DNA of 64,000 nucleotides from Gymnogyps californianus (Eukaryota; Chordata; Aves; Accipitriformes; Cathartidae): positions 5,539,792 through 5,603,791 of the forward strand of contig NC_059487.1 of assembly GCF_018139145.2 (NCBI RefSeq), written 5' to 3'. Shown in pieces: positions 1 through 14,400 of this stretch (its first letter is position 1; every line of letters starts with the position of its first letter). Under the pieces are notes generated by a model. It had not been told where the DNA came from and ran no database searches. It saw only the letters and a list, made by a program, of their open reading frames with translations. The translations under genes were made by a program, and so were the position numbers.

Positions 1-3000
1 ACTTCTCTCCAATGGTAGCTTTGAGGAGCAAACTCTACAAACAAGAAAAAACAAACACAGTCAAAATCAAGTGTTTTCCTCCTTTGTCATTTGTTCGGCT
101 GCTGCTGCTGAGATCCAGGCTTGTACCTGGGGTAAGAGTTTTTCCTGTTTCTTCCGAGGCCGTGCTTGTGTGACCCGGGGACTTCTAAGGGTGGGAAAGG
201 GGGGGCACGAGGGGGTGTCTCATCTCACAGATCCTTCCTGCAAGACGTCTAAGTGATGACTGCTTATTGATCCTCAGCCTGCATGTGGCGGTGGAGATAA
301 AGTTGTGTTTGTTGTACATCTAGCTGTGGCCAGGGCATCCTTATCTCTGCTGCAAATCGGGGGCGATACGGCTTCTGCAGGTTCTTGGGGAGGCTGGGGA
401 GGGAAAAGACCTTGTGCTCGGGACAAAGGAATTTCCCTTATTATCTGATTAATCTTTAGGACTTCCCTGCCTTCCTTCCCCTCGTCTTACAATCATGCTG
501 TGTATAGGCCTGGAGGACTCCTGGGAGTCTGAAGGACACGCTGATTTATTCATTGTTGCATTACTGCATTAATGAAGGGCAGTGGTCTTTCCAACTCGGT
601 GGATTCTCTAGACTTGATAAAACTTGCATAAAAACACTGGGACGATTCCTCTACTGCATTGCTACTACTCCTCTGCTTCATTAAATAGCTGCTGCATTAG
701 GTACTCTGCAAAATATTAGTGCAATTAGTGATTTACATTTATATAATTTTGATAGTAACCTGCGATAAGAGAATGATACTATAGCATCTTGCTGATGCTA
801 CTTTTCTTCTCAGAGTGTTATTTCCCAATATCTTACTCCATCCTGACCTAGCAGTAATGAAGTCAATGAAAACTTTTCTTTTGATGTGAGAGGGAGCAGG
901 AAAAAATTCACCCTTAGTTTCCTTACACAAGCCTGGCTCTCATTAAAGTTACTGGAAAAAATATATGTGTCCAGTTTGCATGCGGAAATTATGTTGATTG
1001 TCTCTTCTGGCTGTAACAAAAAAACCAAAAACAAACAAACAAAAAAACCAAACAAAAAACAACAAGCAAAATAATTTAGGAAAGAGAGCCTAAGTCCAAC
1101 AAAGAATATTTTTCCAGTGTATTAAGTAAGTACCATGTATTCCATGGTTGTGCTTACGACTCAGTAGGGGAACTCATTTTCAATGGAGGATAGCAAAGTT
1201 AATCCTGTTCTGTTTTCTTTTGCTTACTAAAAGAGCTGAAAGACAAGCATTTGTTAATTGTATGTACAGAAAATGCACATGCAGAGCTCAGTTTAATCCC
1301 CAAAGTTATAAAGATTCCAAGAAAACCAGTTAAAATTAGGGGGGGAGAGAGCACAGAGGAAATTCCCTCTTTCTTTTTTCCTTTTTTTATCAAAAATTTT
1401 TCAGGTTGTGTTGGAAAAACCAAATATTGAAAACTATCCTTCAGTTACACTCTGTAAATCTGGGACTTTCTGTCAATTCAACGTATCCTGTTTCATCGAG
1501 CCACGGCAAGAAGTTCACTGACAGGGGGAAAATGTCTTTATTATACAGGGAATTGTTTGCCCTGTCACTATCAGTTGTGCTAACAGCAACTCCCAAAACA
1601 TTGTTAGGAACTAACTTTTCAGCCAAGTTTCTTCTGGAAGAGCTAAGACGAGTTCTCTTTAGACATACGGCTGCTGCCTGGCCACTAGGCTTACCAGAGA
1701 AAGACAGACAGCGGTCATCTTGCATGACAAAATGTACGTATTCTGCCAAGCAGATTTGTCCAGTATAAAAGGCATCTTCATGGCAAAGACCATGGTTTGC
1801 TCTCTGAGCAGCCGCTGGATGCCAGGACAGCCGTCTCTGTGTTTCTGTTGCCTCTCTGTCCAAGCACAGTAAGTCACACACAACCAGCAAAACTGATATT
1901 TGCAAAACTGGGAGTTTCAACGTAAGGCTCCAAAGCCAGGAGGAAAGTCGTTTTCCAAATATCTGAGTCACCCAGTGGGTGCTGCTGCGTGCTCTGCCCC
2001 TCGGAGAACCAGATCACTTCTTGAGCTGTTGCAAGCATGAGAGTAGCTGGCGATCTTAGTCACTTCTCCGTCAAAGTCTTGCCCTCGCGTCATCGATGAA
2101 AGACCTGATCTTTTGCCATTTTTACAACAGGAACCCTTCTCTCATCACTTCCCAACATGCCACAGCAGAACAGAGCTGTGACCCATCCTCTCATATTTGC
2201 CCTTCTGAGGCACAGAAGGCTCTTTCAAAGGCACAGTCCCATTTGGAGTTCCTTTCTTAAGACTCAATCCCACAGCCATCTGTTGTGCTCTCTTTGTTAA
2301 CCTATAACAGGGCACAGTAAATCTCACTTCTCCCAGCCATGGGTACACAGTGACCAGTATCTACCTCTTCCCTAATTTTTTTTTTTAATTGGCTCTGTGG
2401 TTACGGTAGCTAAGCCCTCCTTGGGTCCCTGGGAAGTCCCGTTGCTTCCCTGACACAGAATTGCCTCATGCAGTTGTCTGTAAGAGCAAGGACAGGCAGC
2501 CTTCAGCACAGCACCCACGCTGTGCGTTGGCTTCTCCCCTTGCGGATGAGTTTCAGAAATCTCAACCAACTGCATGACTTTTGCCTTTTTTTTTTTTAAG
2601 AGGAACTGGTGTGTTTACATGCCCAGAGACATTGACAGGCATTGATTCATCTCAAAAGTCAATCTATGTCTTCCAAGGGTGGCTAGTAGTGGTTATTAAG
2701 GCACAGGCTGTCAAAAGGTCTATATCTGAGGTGAAATCAATGGGAATTAGACTAAAAAGACCCAATGTCTGGTCAACTGCAAGATTCCTGGAGAACAGGG
2801 GACTTCTGGTATCTTGCTGAAGATTTTCCTTTGGGGCGTGGGATTTCCTCTGTGTTTCCATCTCAAATTTTAGCCCTCAGAACTGGTCTGTTCCCATAGT
2901 AGAAGAGCTAAAGCAATGGGGAACCCAAGACTGCTCCTGCATCCTACAGGGATGAGGATCCAGATCTTGCGGAGGCTGAGAGACAGGACAATATTGCTTG

Positions 3001-6000
3001 CAATGGTTACGGTGCTGCTTCTCCTCAGCACACCCACGCTGCTGTCAGTAAGCCTACAGGAGGAAAAAGGTCCCCATGTTGCCTGTGTCCCTTCCTCCAA
3101 ATCAATTTTGTTTTGTTTTTTAAGCATGTAACTAACTTAGGTCCCTAAAGATGTGTAATTTCTATGTGATCCAGCCTAAACATGCACAAGAAAGAGCATC
3201 CACAGAAAGAGGCTGGAACTCAATCACTGCAAGCATTTATCACAACAGTCAAACCAAAGAGAACAGCCCAGAAGACTGGTCTCCATCTCTGCAGTGATGC
3301 TGCTGTGTGGATGTGTTTTCATTAAGCAATTCATGCCTTCATAGATGTACAGACTCCTTTACCCTTCCCCTTGACTTTGATATTTTTTGTCCAACTCATC
3401 TAAGCTTTTCACTCAATCCAGACATAAGGGAGTAGAGGAGGTAAACCCAGCCTCACTGTGATTCTGCAGGTCCTGCTGGGGTTCCCCAAGGGACCAGCTC
3501 GCAGGTTCTTCTCATAATCAAGGAGTTTTGAAGGGAAACAAGTATTTGCCCACCCCTTTGGCTGACCAAGACTTGCCTTGTCCATGGAGGCAGCAGCCAT
3601 GGTCAGCTGGATATGAGAAAGGGAATAATTCCTCCTACGCACCCAAAGACCGCACTCTGACCTGGTGAGCAAAAGGCAAATATGGGCAGTTGGGAGAACT
3701 GCATGGAGACCACCTTATCCAGAGGCTGTGGGTGGGAGCTGGAAGACAAATCGGAGGGGAGAGGGAGAAGAACACAGCAGGCAGAATAAGAGGGGGTGAA
3801 AGGTTCATAAAATCATTAAAAAGGAGCCTTCTTATTCTCTCCTTGTTGACTGTTGGCACTGCAGAGTGGACACAGGCATTTGGCAAGGCTCTGCCTCTGG
3901 GATGCACACAACAGGGATCTACCCCGTGCATTGCACACGCTGCAATCCTCCCACCCACGAAACCTCTCCAGGGCCCTCTCTGGGTTTATTTCAGCTTGGA
4001 AACCCACCACGCCTCTGATGTCATCCCCCACTGGGGCTTGAATTCATTTCAAGTTGACTGGTCCAGCCCAAAAAAATATTTTTTGTATATACGAGGTATA
4101 TCTACGGTTCATAAAACAACACACAGGACTGAAGTGGCTAGAGACTAAGTGATAAACCAATGCCAACTATTTATACAATTGGTTCAGAAAAGGATTTTTA
4201 TTGATTGAATGCATCATTTTTTCCCACTACACTTTTGGGGCTACTTAAATCAACTCTGCTCCACAGACTGAGGCTCCACGTATTGCACAAAACTCAAGCA
4301 TGGAGACCAGGAGGAAAATTAAGAGCCAAGCCAATTAATACATACAGTCTCATGTTTATTAGATGCCTATTGAAACTACTGCTTGTTGCTTTTAAAAAAA
4401 GACTCAAGGCTCAGTCATACAAACAGTCTGTCTGTGAAACTGCTCGCAGTCTAGGAGTGAATTATTAGTTTTACTTGCATGAAAACTCAGTAGAAGCATT
4501 TGCTTCATGGCAATTGATGAAGCATTTCAGCATGTCTATTTTATCATCAAATAGAAAGAATCCAAGAACATTTTAATGCCCACAAGAGCCTTTGTCAATA
4601 AGAAGCGAATGTTTTGTCCCAGCAATAATAAAGACCTCCTGTATAGCTCTTGTCTAGGACTGGGCTTTGAACTTTAAAAGTAACCGGTGCCGATAAACAG
4701 GAAACAATAGATTACAGTTTGTAGCTCACATTAAGTTGTTCTCTTGGCTTTTTTTCGTTCTTGTTTTTATGTTTTAAGCAGGACAAATATAATGTTTCAT
4801 CAAAGCTGAGGTCACAATTTGTTTATTTGTTGGGGGTATTTTGCACTTTGCATTGCAAGCTGCTGCAACTAAAAGAAACATGGGTTGGCACAAAAAGGGG
4901 AGGAGGAGTGAGCACTATAATGGAAGAAATGTTACCCAATAATTAAAATTCAGTGGTACTGTAAATCCTAATGGAAACAACAATGTGTCTTTGTGTACAA
5001 TTAACTCTGGGCTTCAGTTCATGATAAAAATTCTAGCTTGTAAAAAGCCTTGACCTCAATACCGACAGCTCAACAGAGGTTCACAGATCCGGCTTTTAAA
5101 AAAAAAAAAAAAAAAACTTTCACAGAGGGGAAACAAATAATAGCTGGACTTGGTTCCCTAAATATGCTCCAATTATTCAGGATGGTTGAAGATAAGAAGA
5201 TACAGGAGAAGTAGCAAGGGCAAAATAGTCCCACAGCTCAAAGAAAAGTACAAAATGTTGTTTGACGTCTAGAGAGAAAATTCACCCTCCCCCTCTTGTT
5301 ATCCCAATCATACATTCTGTGGGGCACCCTGTGTGTTAACAGCAAAGTCCTAGAAAATCTTTATTATTATTAGTTTAATACTTTTTTTATTGTTAACAAA
5401 GCAGACAAAACGAGTTGTTCATTACAGTGAGTGACTGACAGGCAAACATGGAGGACTATTCATTAAGTAATTACTACTTTTAGGCAGAAAAAGTTACTGT
5501 GCTTAAAAGAGGGGAAAAACAGTACAAAATCAAATTGTCTATTCTTTTTTTGGTGGGTGTGTGTGGAAGGAGTAATGTCTCATGGAAAAGACAGTTCTAC
5601 AAATGTCAATCAGTTTGACAAGCAATTACCAACTTTAAGATAAGGACGTAGACTGTGGGTAGAGTACCTCAGAGCAGACTACCTAAGTTACCGTGCAGTG
5701 TAATGGTGGATAGAGTGGGACTTGTCCAGAAGAGTGTATCTATGGCTTATCTGCAAACCTGTAGAAATAGGATCAAACCTCATAATATTTTCTAACCAAC
5801 TACAGTTCAATTTGCAGAGGACTTTTTTTTGTTTCCCACCACTTCTAAAGAAGGAAGGACAACACAGTGCCTTATGGGACGACAATGAATTCAAAAAGGT
5901 ATTTTGGAAATGTTTTTTGTCAGAGCTCAGGCAGGCTGGATTCATACTTGGGCTTGGGGTGTTTCTCTGCAGCAATGAATTCAGCAGTTGTAGCAGATGC

Positions 6001-7480
6001 TTCCTCCAAAGAAGGTGAGAAACAGGATTGTCAAAAACATTTAAATGTTTGAAGCCCTCAAATCCCAGCTGTAATGTTTGCTCCTGAATCCCCTTGGTTC
6101 TCCCCGCACATATATCTACATTTTTTGCCATTGTTAAAATGGCCCAAGAATCCATGTTTAACCATCTGAGGGCTAAAATATCAGAAATGCCTGCTTGACG
6201 TCCTTATACTGGAAAATAGGAGAAAGGCTCTCCACTTGCCTGACACCATGCATCAGTAACAAAGTGCTCAAAAAAGAGAGCTGTGTCTTGGTTCTGAGAG
6301 TAACTTGCATCGCCTTGGTTTCAATAAGAGCTGTGGGAGCTCAGATGCTTTGATTGCAAGGCTATTAATTAGGTGCTTAAAATACGGATTAAACAGCAAG
6401 AGATGTGATCTCTATGTTTGTGGAAAGCTACAAAAAGAAACAATTCTGCATTTCAACCACTATCTTTTGATCCTTAACCATAGGTAGGTTTAGGAAGGAA
6501 CTTGCTTGTGTACGCTGCAGTGTGTTAGCTCTTGGCAGCTGGATGGCTTACAGAAGGAACAGAGCAGCTTCCACCAGAAGTAGCTGTTCATGGTAAAAAG
6601 GAAAGAAAGCTTAAAATAAGTGGAAGTGTGGAAAAATAGCACTCTCATGCAAATAATCTTTACAGTGAAGAACTCCATCTGCTCTGGCCCTATACATTTG
6701 AACTTATTTTGTGCTACACTGGGGCATATATCCATGCAGATTCCCTAGGAAATGGCTTAAAAACATTGTCCCAGGCTTTTGTGTGTCTACACATATCCTT
6801 AGAGTGCCACTTAACTCCATTCTCACCTCAGCCATGAAAAACCATTGAAGTTGGTGGGATTCCTCAGGAGAATCTTTTCCAAGGAGAAATGTCATTGGCA
6901 TTTGGTCCATTTTAGGCAGAACAGGAGAACATGTGCACTCACATCCCAGACGGCTGCGTGTGCTGAGAGCTGGTGACAACAGTGACAACCAATGGCATAA
7001 CTCTTACTGATCCCAGTGGGACAACAGCAAGTCCTTAATCCCCGTGCTGTTTCCAAGCTTCCTGTTTTGAAATTGCCATAATTAAATTCTAAAGACTGAG
7101 AAAGCACCAAACAAGTTGCCAAGTTTATGTCAAGCTTTATCAGCTGATCTCATCATAATCCAGTAAATAGCGTATCATGAACATCAAATCTAATTAAATC
7201 CTCTTGAGATACGGGTTAAAAACCAGACACAAACAAGAATCAAACATTTAAAACCTGCCATTGTACAATCAGAATTAATCCACAGGGAGAAGTGAATTTC
7301 CTTGAAATCTGGACAAATAAGCCTTCTATGTTCTCCTTTCCCCAGTGGCTCACGCTCTCTCTGGCACACACAGTCAGAAGGAAAATGCAGTTACTGGCTT
7401 TTTACTTTCAACATAGATTGCATTAAATCCACCTCTAAAGTCTGTCTTCTGGACTAGAATACAGGATGAGGCAGAGTAAA
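1..7480. other. Gene-free desert DNA
   Basis: No coding sequence with recognisable homology. It contains A-rich simple sequence (1015-1072), a poly-A run (5098-5117), a weak ancient-repeat trace at about 2720-2775 (GAAATCAATGGGAATTAG core) and AT-rich DNA. The 176-codon minus-strand frame at 1441-1971 starts at GTG and looks like chance. Confidence 0.6.
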
Positions 7481-7489
7481 GGAGACATA

Positions 7490-7610
7490 TTTTATTTATG
7501 TATTTATCTCCAGTATTCTCAGCAGTACTTTAGGTGCTGTCCATATGTAAAAGAATGATCTCTAGCCATGGGAAGCACAATGAAAAAAGGTCTAATGTGA
7601 ACTCAAAAAG
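7490..7610 (+). repeat. Ancient amniote interspersed repeat, candidate
   Basis: The segment TTTATTTATGTATTTAT ... GGTGCTGTCCATATG ... ATCTCTAGCC resembles an old amniote repeat whose consensus runs GGCGCTGTACAAACA ... AGTCCCTGCCCCAAAGAGC. Match from memory only, strongly diverged. Confidence 0.35.
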
Positions 7611-10600
7611 GCAGCAGTGAGTTTGTTGTTCTTAAGTCAGTCTCTTGATCATCACATTTTCTGCCAGGCACCTTTTGAAATGCAACTCAAATGCACCATA
7701 AGTGTCTGTGTGTGTGCATAAGCCCTTAGGGCTACACCTATGCTGCTAGTAAATTAAACAGTGGCAGGTAATATTCCCAGGCATTGGAATTTGATAGTCT
7801 ATATTGTTAAATTCCTAGAACCTGCCCTGGTACATTTTTGGCCTGGATCAATTAGCGTTCTCCCACACACGTCCCAGGAATTTAGGAGTTAGTGCAGCCA
7901 GAGACCATTCCCAAGAGATGCCATGTGTTCAGTCGTCCTGTGTGGTGACTAGAGGAGCTTAATAATATGGACATGGTGCATTCCAGGTCAGTTGGCCCCA
8001 TTGCCAGAGAACTGCCCTAATGACACCTAATTTTCTAATAAGAGCTGTTGCCTACATGCCCATGTCATAGCCTATATCTGCTGTATACTTTATCTGGGTA
8101 CTTCGTAAGAGTGCTCTACCCTGAAGCCAGATCACATCAGGGCTTTATGAAAGGGTAGTTCAGGACTTTGGTTATTGGATGACTTTATGAACTACGGCTT
8201 TCCTACACTTGGGCATGAGCTGCTCTCAAATCCAACCTTTCCAATAAGTTGCATTAGGTTACAGCAGAGCTGAACATGGTAAACAGGCTTCTTTGTTCCC
8301 ATCTTTCTTTCTTGATATGAACTAGCACATCTCTGATCTCTCTGAAAATCAGCAAGAAGTTGATGTTTGCATCTCTTGCAATCCTTTAATGAACTTATTC
8401 AGAAGACCAAGAATTCATACCAAGCAGTATAATTTCAGTCTGGCATAAAAGCTATCCTTTCACCTCCAGGATTAAGCTAAAAATCAAAGCTCTGAGTGGA
8501 TTTGCCTCAAGTGAACAGAAAAACCCCTCTGGTGTGGATTCACCCTACCTAGCTTTAGGTATCTAAAATAAAACCCCGCTTTCCCAAGGCTTCCTCTGCA
8601 GCCAAAGGAACGTGTCACCAGAAGATGATTCAACCCATCTCAGACTTAACTTTTGTCTCCACTAATACAAGGAGCATAGGCCAGCAATAGTAATCATTTT
8701 GGCATTTCAAATTATTGTCTTTTACCTGCAAACCTGCAGTGCTTCTTGGTCTGCCTGCTCTTGACAGTGACTTTCAAGTCTTTTACAAGCCTCACCAACT
8801 TTTGTCTGTATTTTCACAGGAAAATAAAAAGAAAATTAACTGGCTCTGTCCCAGTCACTAGTTCTAATAGCAAAAACTACTGTCAGAGTCTCAGGCCAAA
8901 CCTGATTCAAAATGAAGTTTCTGTTCTTCTCACTCTCACTCACTACAAAAAAACTTAAGTTTCATAGCACCAAGGTGACCCTGACTGAGAAAGTGAACCA
9001 GCTCCCTTGCACAGCAACTGTTCATCATATTTGGTTCATTCCCATAATTGTAATTTCACCTAAAGCAATGTTGGCTCGTCCTACTACTTACTAACTTCAC
9101 AGATATCACCAGGGTGGATGCTGGACTAAGAAGTTCTTCTCCTGCCAGGCTTTAATGCCACTGTTCTGTGTGTTGTGATCATTCAAAACCTCATAGCAAA
9201 GATGGATGGAGAGCTCAGCCCTTGCTTCCACAGCACAAGAATAACCACTTAAATTTACATCCCCATCAAGCATTAGCTGTAAGGGGCCTGCTGCTTCCAG
9301 CCATACGGAGGAATGGACCCCAGACACTTGTATTGCAATACTACAGTCCACTTAAATACTGTGTAGTGATATGGAGAAAAGTTTCCTGACTGCTGGTGTT
9401 TGCAGATCTCTAAAGGTGAAGAAGCAAAAAAAAAAAAAAAAAAAAACACCCAAACATTTCAATCAAGAAAACTGCAGTTTGTACCTGTGGCATTTGAAAA
9501 GTGCTTAAAACAGGATTTTTCTTCCCCATTCACTGACTCCATTCCTTAAAAGAAATTGATTTGGGTTGCAGAATCTGAATTTACCTGCCTTTTTCTCTTT
9601 GGAAATGCTTTAGTACCGGATGTTGTTGAAAAGTTGCAATTTGTGATACTTTGCGATTTTGTAATACCATGACTTTCCTGGTCCCCACATGCCACTCACA
9701 CTGCCAGTCACTCTTACAGCACAGCACGTGTTTCTGCAGACTGTGTCCTAGAAGACCACCCATCATTCTCAGCGTATCCATTAGTACAGTGCACCTTTAA
9801 TTCACCCTCTTTTCCATGAGGTCTGAAGTTCAGTATGCAAAGGCAGCTTCAAAACGAGATCTTGCCAAGCTTATTTACAGAGAGCTAATGACGGAGAAAC
9901 AACAACTAAGAAAAAAAAAAAATCAATTCACCCGGTCATTTGGCAAGGAAGGAATACACATTTCCCTTCTTTCCAAGGTTTTGCCTTAGGTCCAGAGGGA
10001 AAGGTCTGCTGTGTTCAATGCAAATAATACTGCTTATGTTGAGTATCAGAAGAGCCAGAAAAGCCAGTGACCTGTGATGTCTTTTAAGCAAGATAATATT
10101 TAATAGCTTTAAAAGGAAGGAAACTTTAATCTTTGAAGATCAGAGGTTATCACAGCAAAAATACATTATCTGTCAGTGTTGTTATTAATAGCAATAAATA
10201 ATGGTAACACCTTGACAAATTCAGTTCACAGCTGATGATCAGCATCGGCTGATCACTTTTTTGCTAACTTGGTCTTATGACCTCTGGGCTGAGCCTACAG
10301 GTTGGTTAGCATGAAGTTGCTTATCAGCAGTGCATCCATACCTTCACTACCTTCAGTCACCATCATTTTAATACCAAGACAAGGACACAGGATGAAAACT
10401 ATACCTTGGCACTTCTTTCTTTGTTGCAGCTTTGACACTGGGACAGTTGTTGTGCCCTCAAGGTTCTCTTTTTCTCAAAGACACCCTTCTTCCTCCTGCC
10501 AGTGATGCCTTACTATGTGGATGTCTGTTTGGTACCTAAGGGGCATGTCCCAAGTACATCAACATCTTTTTGATTCTTTTTTGTACAGACAGTTGTTGGT

Positions 10601-13600
10601 GATTAATTCTTTCTGTTCAATGTACAGGATGTTTTACTGGTTTGCAGGTGATTAAATTTCTGCCTAACAGGCTGGTGGGTCTCCATATTTTGAAAACAAA
10701 GGTCAACACTGAAGTTACACCTAAGCTGTAAATTTTCTCTTTGGGCTTTGGAGCTGATGCCCCTTCTCAGATGCACTTGTTGAAAATCATTCTTGCACCT
10801 AATTTAGAAGAAGATTTAGATGCCCTATGCAAGACTTTCCAATTACCCCAGTAAGGATCCACTGACTGCAGCTACTTTGCTCTGTGAACGCAAACTCAAA
10901 GTGGCACCTGAGGCAATGTTCACTTCCCTTTCACTTCACTTACCTGTGGAAGCATCCTTGGGGCTAGTTGTGGGTGATCCAGCTGACACTGGGAGAGGAG
11001 AGATCCTGGGTGTATCCTCTGCTACTTAGCCCTGGCACGCAGTGCTATGCCTTGCAGACTCTCATATGACCGATGTAGGGCAGACAAAATGGCCTTGGGC
11101 CCTTCCTGCGAGGAACCAAGTACCGCTCCTGGCAGAGGCAGATGGGATTTGCCAGCTCACAGAGCTCGGACTGAGTTCTGGCTGCAGAAAATACCAACAT
11201 GAGGTGCTTGGCTTCAGGCTATCCTTGGGGTAGTCTATCTTAGCTAGGTGTAGACATAGCCTTTGGCCCAAGGTGGAGCAGCATTTGCTTCCCTTGGGTA
11301 CTCTGAGGAGATTCACAGGAGACAGAGAGGAACGTGCTGGAGAACACGGCTGCTCACCTCTCATGCCAACCTAAAGGTGAGGTACCTGTGATGTACCGGC
11401 ATAAAAAAAGCCTTGCTCATGAACATAAAGCTTGGAAAAAACAACACTCTTCTCCAATAACTCCAGCATGTTTCAGTTTAGCTTCATTTCTCCTGTAGCC
11501 AAAATATAAGAGCTTTTATGGCCAATAATCTCTCATCTGCATTGCAAAGCTCATACCTGGTTTAACCTGGGTATTCATTCCTGATTAAGAGAAGCCCAGT
11601 AAGGAGCGGAAGAACAAGATGGAAGGACACCTCCTCCAAAGCAGCTTGTAGTCAATAGAAAAGCTCAGTGCTGTTAAAGTATTTTAATTTGCACAGAGAT
11701 TGCACAGAGTATGAAAGTCCTGGTACTTCAACCCTCTGCAAACACTTTTGAGCTCTTCATGTCTATCTCATTCTCCATTCACATGTCTCAGTAACAGCCA
11801 AGTGACCTTTTTAGTGCTATATACTTCAGATTTAATTTGTATTTCCTTTGGTTAACACTTCCTCCTTCATCTCTCTTCTCTGTGCCCCCTCTCCCTTCTG
11901 CCTGTTTATATTCTGGTTTTGTCTTTCCGGCCACTTCATCCCCTGACTGATGCCAGCAGCCACTGAACGGAGAGTGTGCTCTGAGTCCTCTTCCCTTTTC
12001 CCAAGAAACGATACTTGGGTTTGGGCAAACATGGTCAGCAGCACTGAAGTATTACAGAGTGCAGCTCTGCAGACCAGTCAGCTCTCCAGCAACTCAGGGC
12101 TGGCATTTCTCCAGCTTTGCTTCCATTAAGGCCACTGTTCCTTCTGTTACTATCTGATACCAACATCCCTTCAGGTGACGGGCATTAATCACCTTTAATA
12201 AGTCATTATCGCAGACCTGAAAAAAATTATAGTAGAACTACAAGAGACAAAGGCCAAGAGAAAGAAGTCATATTGTTCTTACTTTTGAGGAGCCGACAGG
12301 TTAAGAGGCCCAGATTCTGGAATACTGTACTATGCAGTCCCACTGATCCTTTGCAGTTCTGGCTGCAAGTGCTTAACTCCAGTCCACCTAGCAGAGCCAG
12401 GCATGATATCTGGGTTTCCAAATAACCCTGGGCAGTGAGGGGACTGTCCTGTCTAATCCAGCTCTTACCTGCACTTCTGAGACTGCCCACTTTAGGAGCA
12501 GTTGCAATGAGCTGGGGTAATATGAAGAAATGAGAACCAGCAGTTCTTCTATGAAGCATTTAGGTGACAACACTGATTGAATCATATTCTAACTAACAGT
12601 CTAGTACTAAAAGACATGTCTCTACCTACTAGGTGACTAAGGAAAGACATAATATATAGATCTGGGTAATAGAGTCCCAAAGAGACCTTACTGCAGCTTC
12701 ACAAGATGAAGTTCCAAAGACGCAATATAGTTTTTTTAAAATAGAATTGCAGGAGACTGACTGCTATGCAGAAAAAAATACATTTGAATGACTGGTTTGG
12801 GATATATTAAGGTTGTTTACCTGAAGCCATTATATCTTGTTAACTAACATGTCATGGCTGCTTCTCTGCTGTGGACCATGGCCATCGAGACCTTCACACA
12901 GGTTGCAAGGACCTAGCATAGACAGCCCTGTTCCAAGAACAGATGTCCCATTTGAGCTGAAGAAGACTCAGGCACGACTCTAAGGCATGACCCATGGTTA
13001 AATCTGGGTGATCATGGCAGTAGAGGGCAGTAGTGTACATCACCCCTAATGCTTACAGAACCAAGGTGGTCCCGCTTGACAATGACCATTTCCTGGTGGC
13101 CTAAGGAACAAAATCAATAGCAGTTTGTTTATCCTCCAGAGGCCCAGAAAACACTCTGCCTTTTGATGCATGGTTGGGTTTTTTTTCCACGCAGTCATCA
13201 ACATTTCCCAAAACTGAAGGCAAGACCCCATTCTCCAGTGTTTAGTACCTCCGGTGAAGACTGAGGTTTTGGGTGTATGTCAGCAGTCATGGGAGTGGAT
13301 AAAACCTCTGCGACTGGATGCTCCCACCAGGCTCACATGATGCTGAGCACTTGTGGACGCAGGGACTAATTTTGGCATCTGCCTGGAGAGCTGAGCTTTT
13401 CTGACTTAAATGAAAGGCAACAGCCGGGAAACTACCAAGGGCTACCGATGTAAATGCAATGACAGCTCCAGGCTGAAAAACAAAGGACAGGAAAATGAAA
13501 GGCAAAGCTGATGAGCCATCCTCAGTATTAGCCCTTGTCGTTCACTTTCCCCTCCTGAGAAGATTTAAGGCCTCAGCGACAGCTGTCAATCTTGCCTCCC

Positions 13601-14280
13601 CTGCAAGAGAGGCTTGGTTTAAGTCAGCACTTGAGTGGTGTATCAGGAGAGGATGGCAAGAGGGATATTCTTTTGTTTTTTTAAGTAATAAAAGAAGATC
13701 CTGTGTCTTTAACCTTCAAGATAACCTTGTTTCAGTCTGGTTCTCATTGCTGGACTGCTTCTTGATGAGCTTTTTATGCCTGATTAATTAGTACACTGAA
13801 GCGAAGGGGGGGGGCTGCTCTGTTTAGCAGTTTGTGCCTCCTTCTGACTAATCCACTACCCAGCATTACAGATCCATAGGGTCTGCAGTTGCCTCTCTCA
13901 TGCCTCTGTTGTGGGGTATCATTACTTCTTTCTGCTTTTTGATTGTATTGCTTCCTATTGATTTCACCACATTTATTGAGGGCTAGCTGGAGACTAGATT
14001 AATTTGAGTTTGTAGGCTTTATTTCTCCACTATAACAAAACTTTTCAAAGAAAAAGAAAATGTAGATGCAGGAGTGAATGGTTCAGATTTATGGAGCATT
14101 ATTTTCCAAAGAGCCGCTTTTACAGTGTTATTGATGACAAGAAATCATATTTTTTTAGGAATATAACTTTGCATATGCCATTATTGCCAGTGTGTGTGCA
14201 ATCAAGAGAACAGGAAAAGCACTTTTTGTGGTCCTTTATTTTTTAGAAGTCTGAACCCATAATAATACAAATTATGCTAA
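7611..14280. other. Gene-free desert DNA
   Basis: No supported gene. It holds poly-A (9427-9446), a perfect 8-bp inverted repeat (10236-10255), a G9 run (13807-13815) and fragments reading like termini of an ancient MITE (about 7730 and 11245, TGTAGACATAGCC-like). Open frames are short and without recognisable homology. Confidence 0.6.
10236..10255. repeat. Perfect short inverted repeat
   Basis: TGATCAGC - ATCG - GCTGATCA: an 8-bp perfect stem with a 4-base loop, overlapping the preceding CAGCTGATGATCAGC. It could be a clustered factor-binding palindrome or a small hairpin. Confidence 0.8.
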
Positions 14281-14284
14281 ATTA

Positions 14285-14400
14285 TTTTGTGTCTCAGTTT
14301 TCCCAGGGGGACAGGGAGGAAAAACTGACCCTCTTGGTAGATCACTTTCAGCTCTGCCGATAAAGAGTACTGGATAAAAGCTAAGCAGTATTACTGAGGA
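14285..14400 (+). repeat. MIR/CORE-SINE-like fragment, candidate
   Basis: It begins GTGTCTCAGTTTTCCCAGG, like the MIR family core (TGCCTCAGTTTCCCCATCTG), followed by GGATAAAAGC-like sequence similar to the later part of old amniote SINEs. Highly diverged. Confidence 0.4.

Noticed and set aside
1441..1971. 176-codon minus-strand frame
   Set aside because: Starts at GTG, has no recognisable domain, and one or two frames of this length are expected by chance in 64 kb read in six frames.
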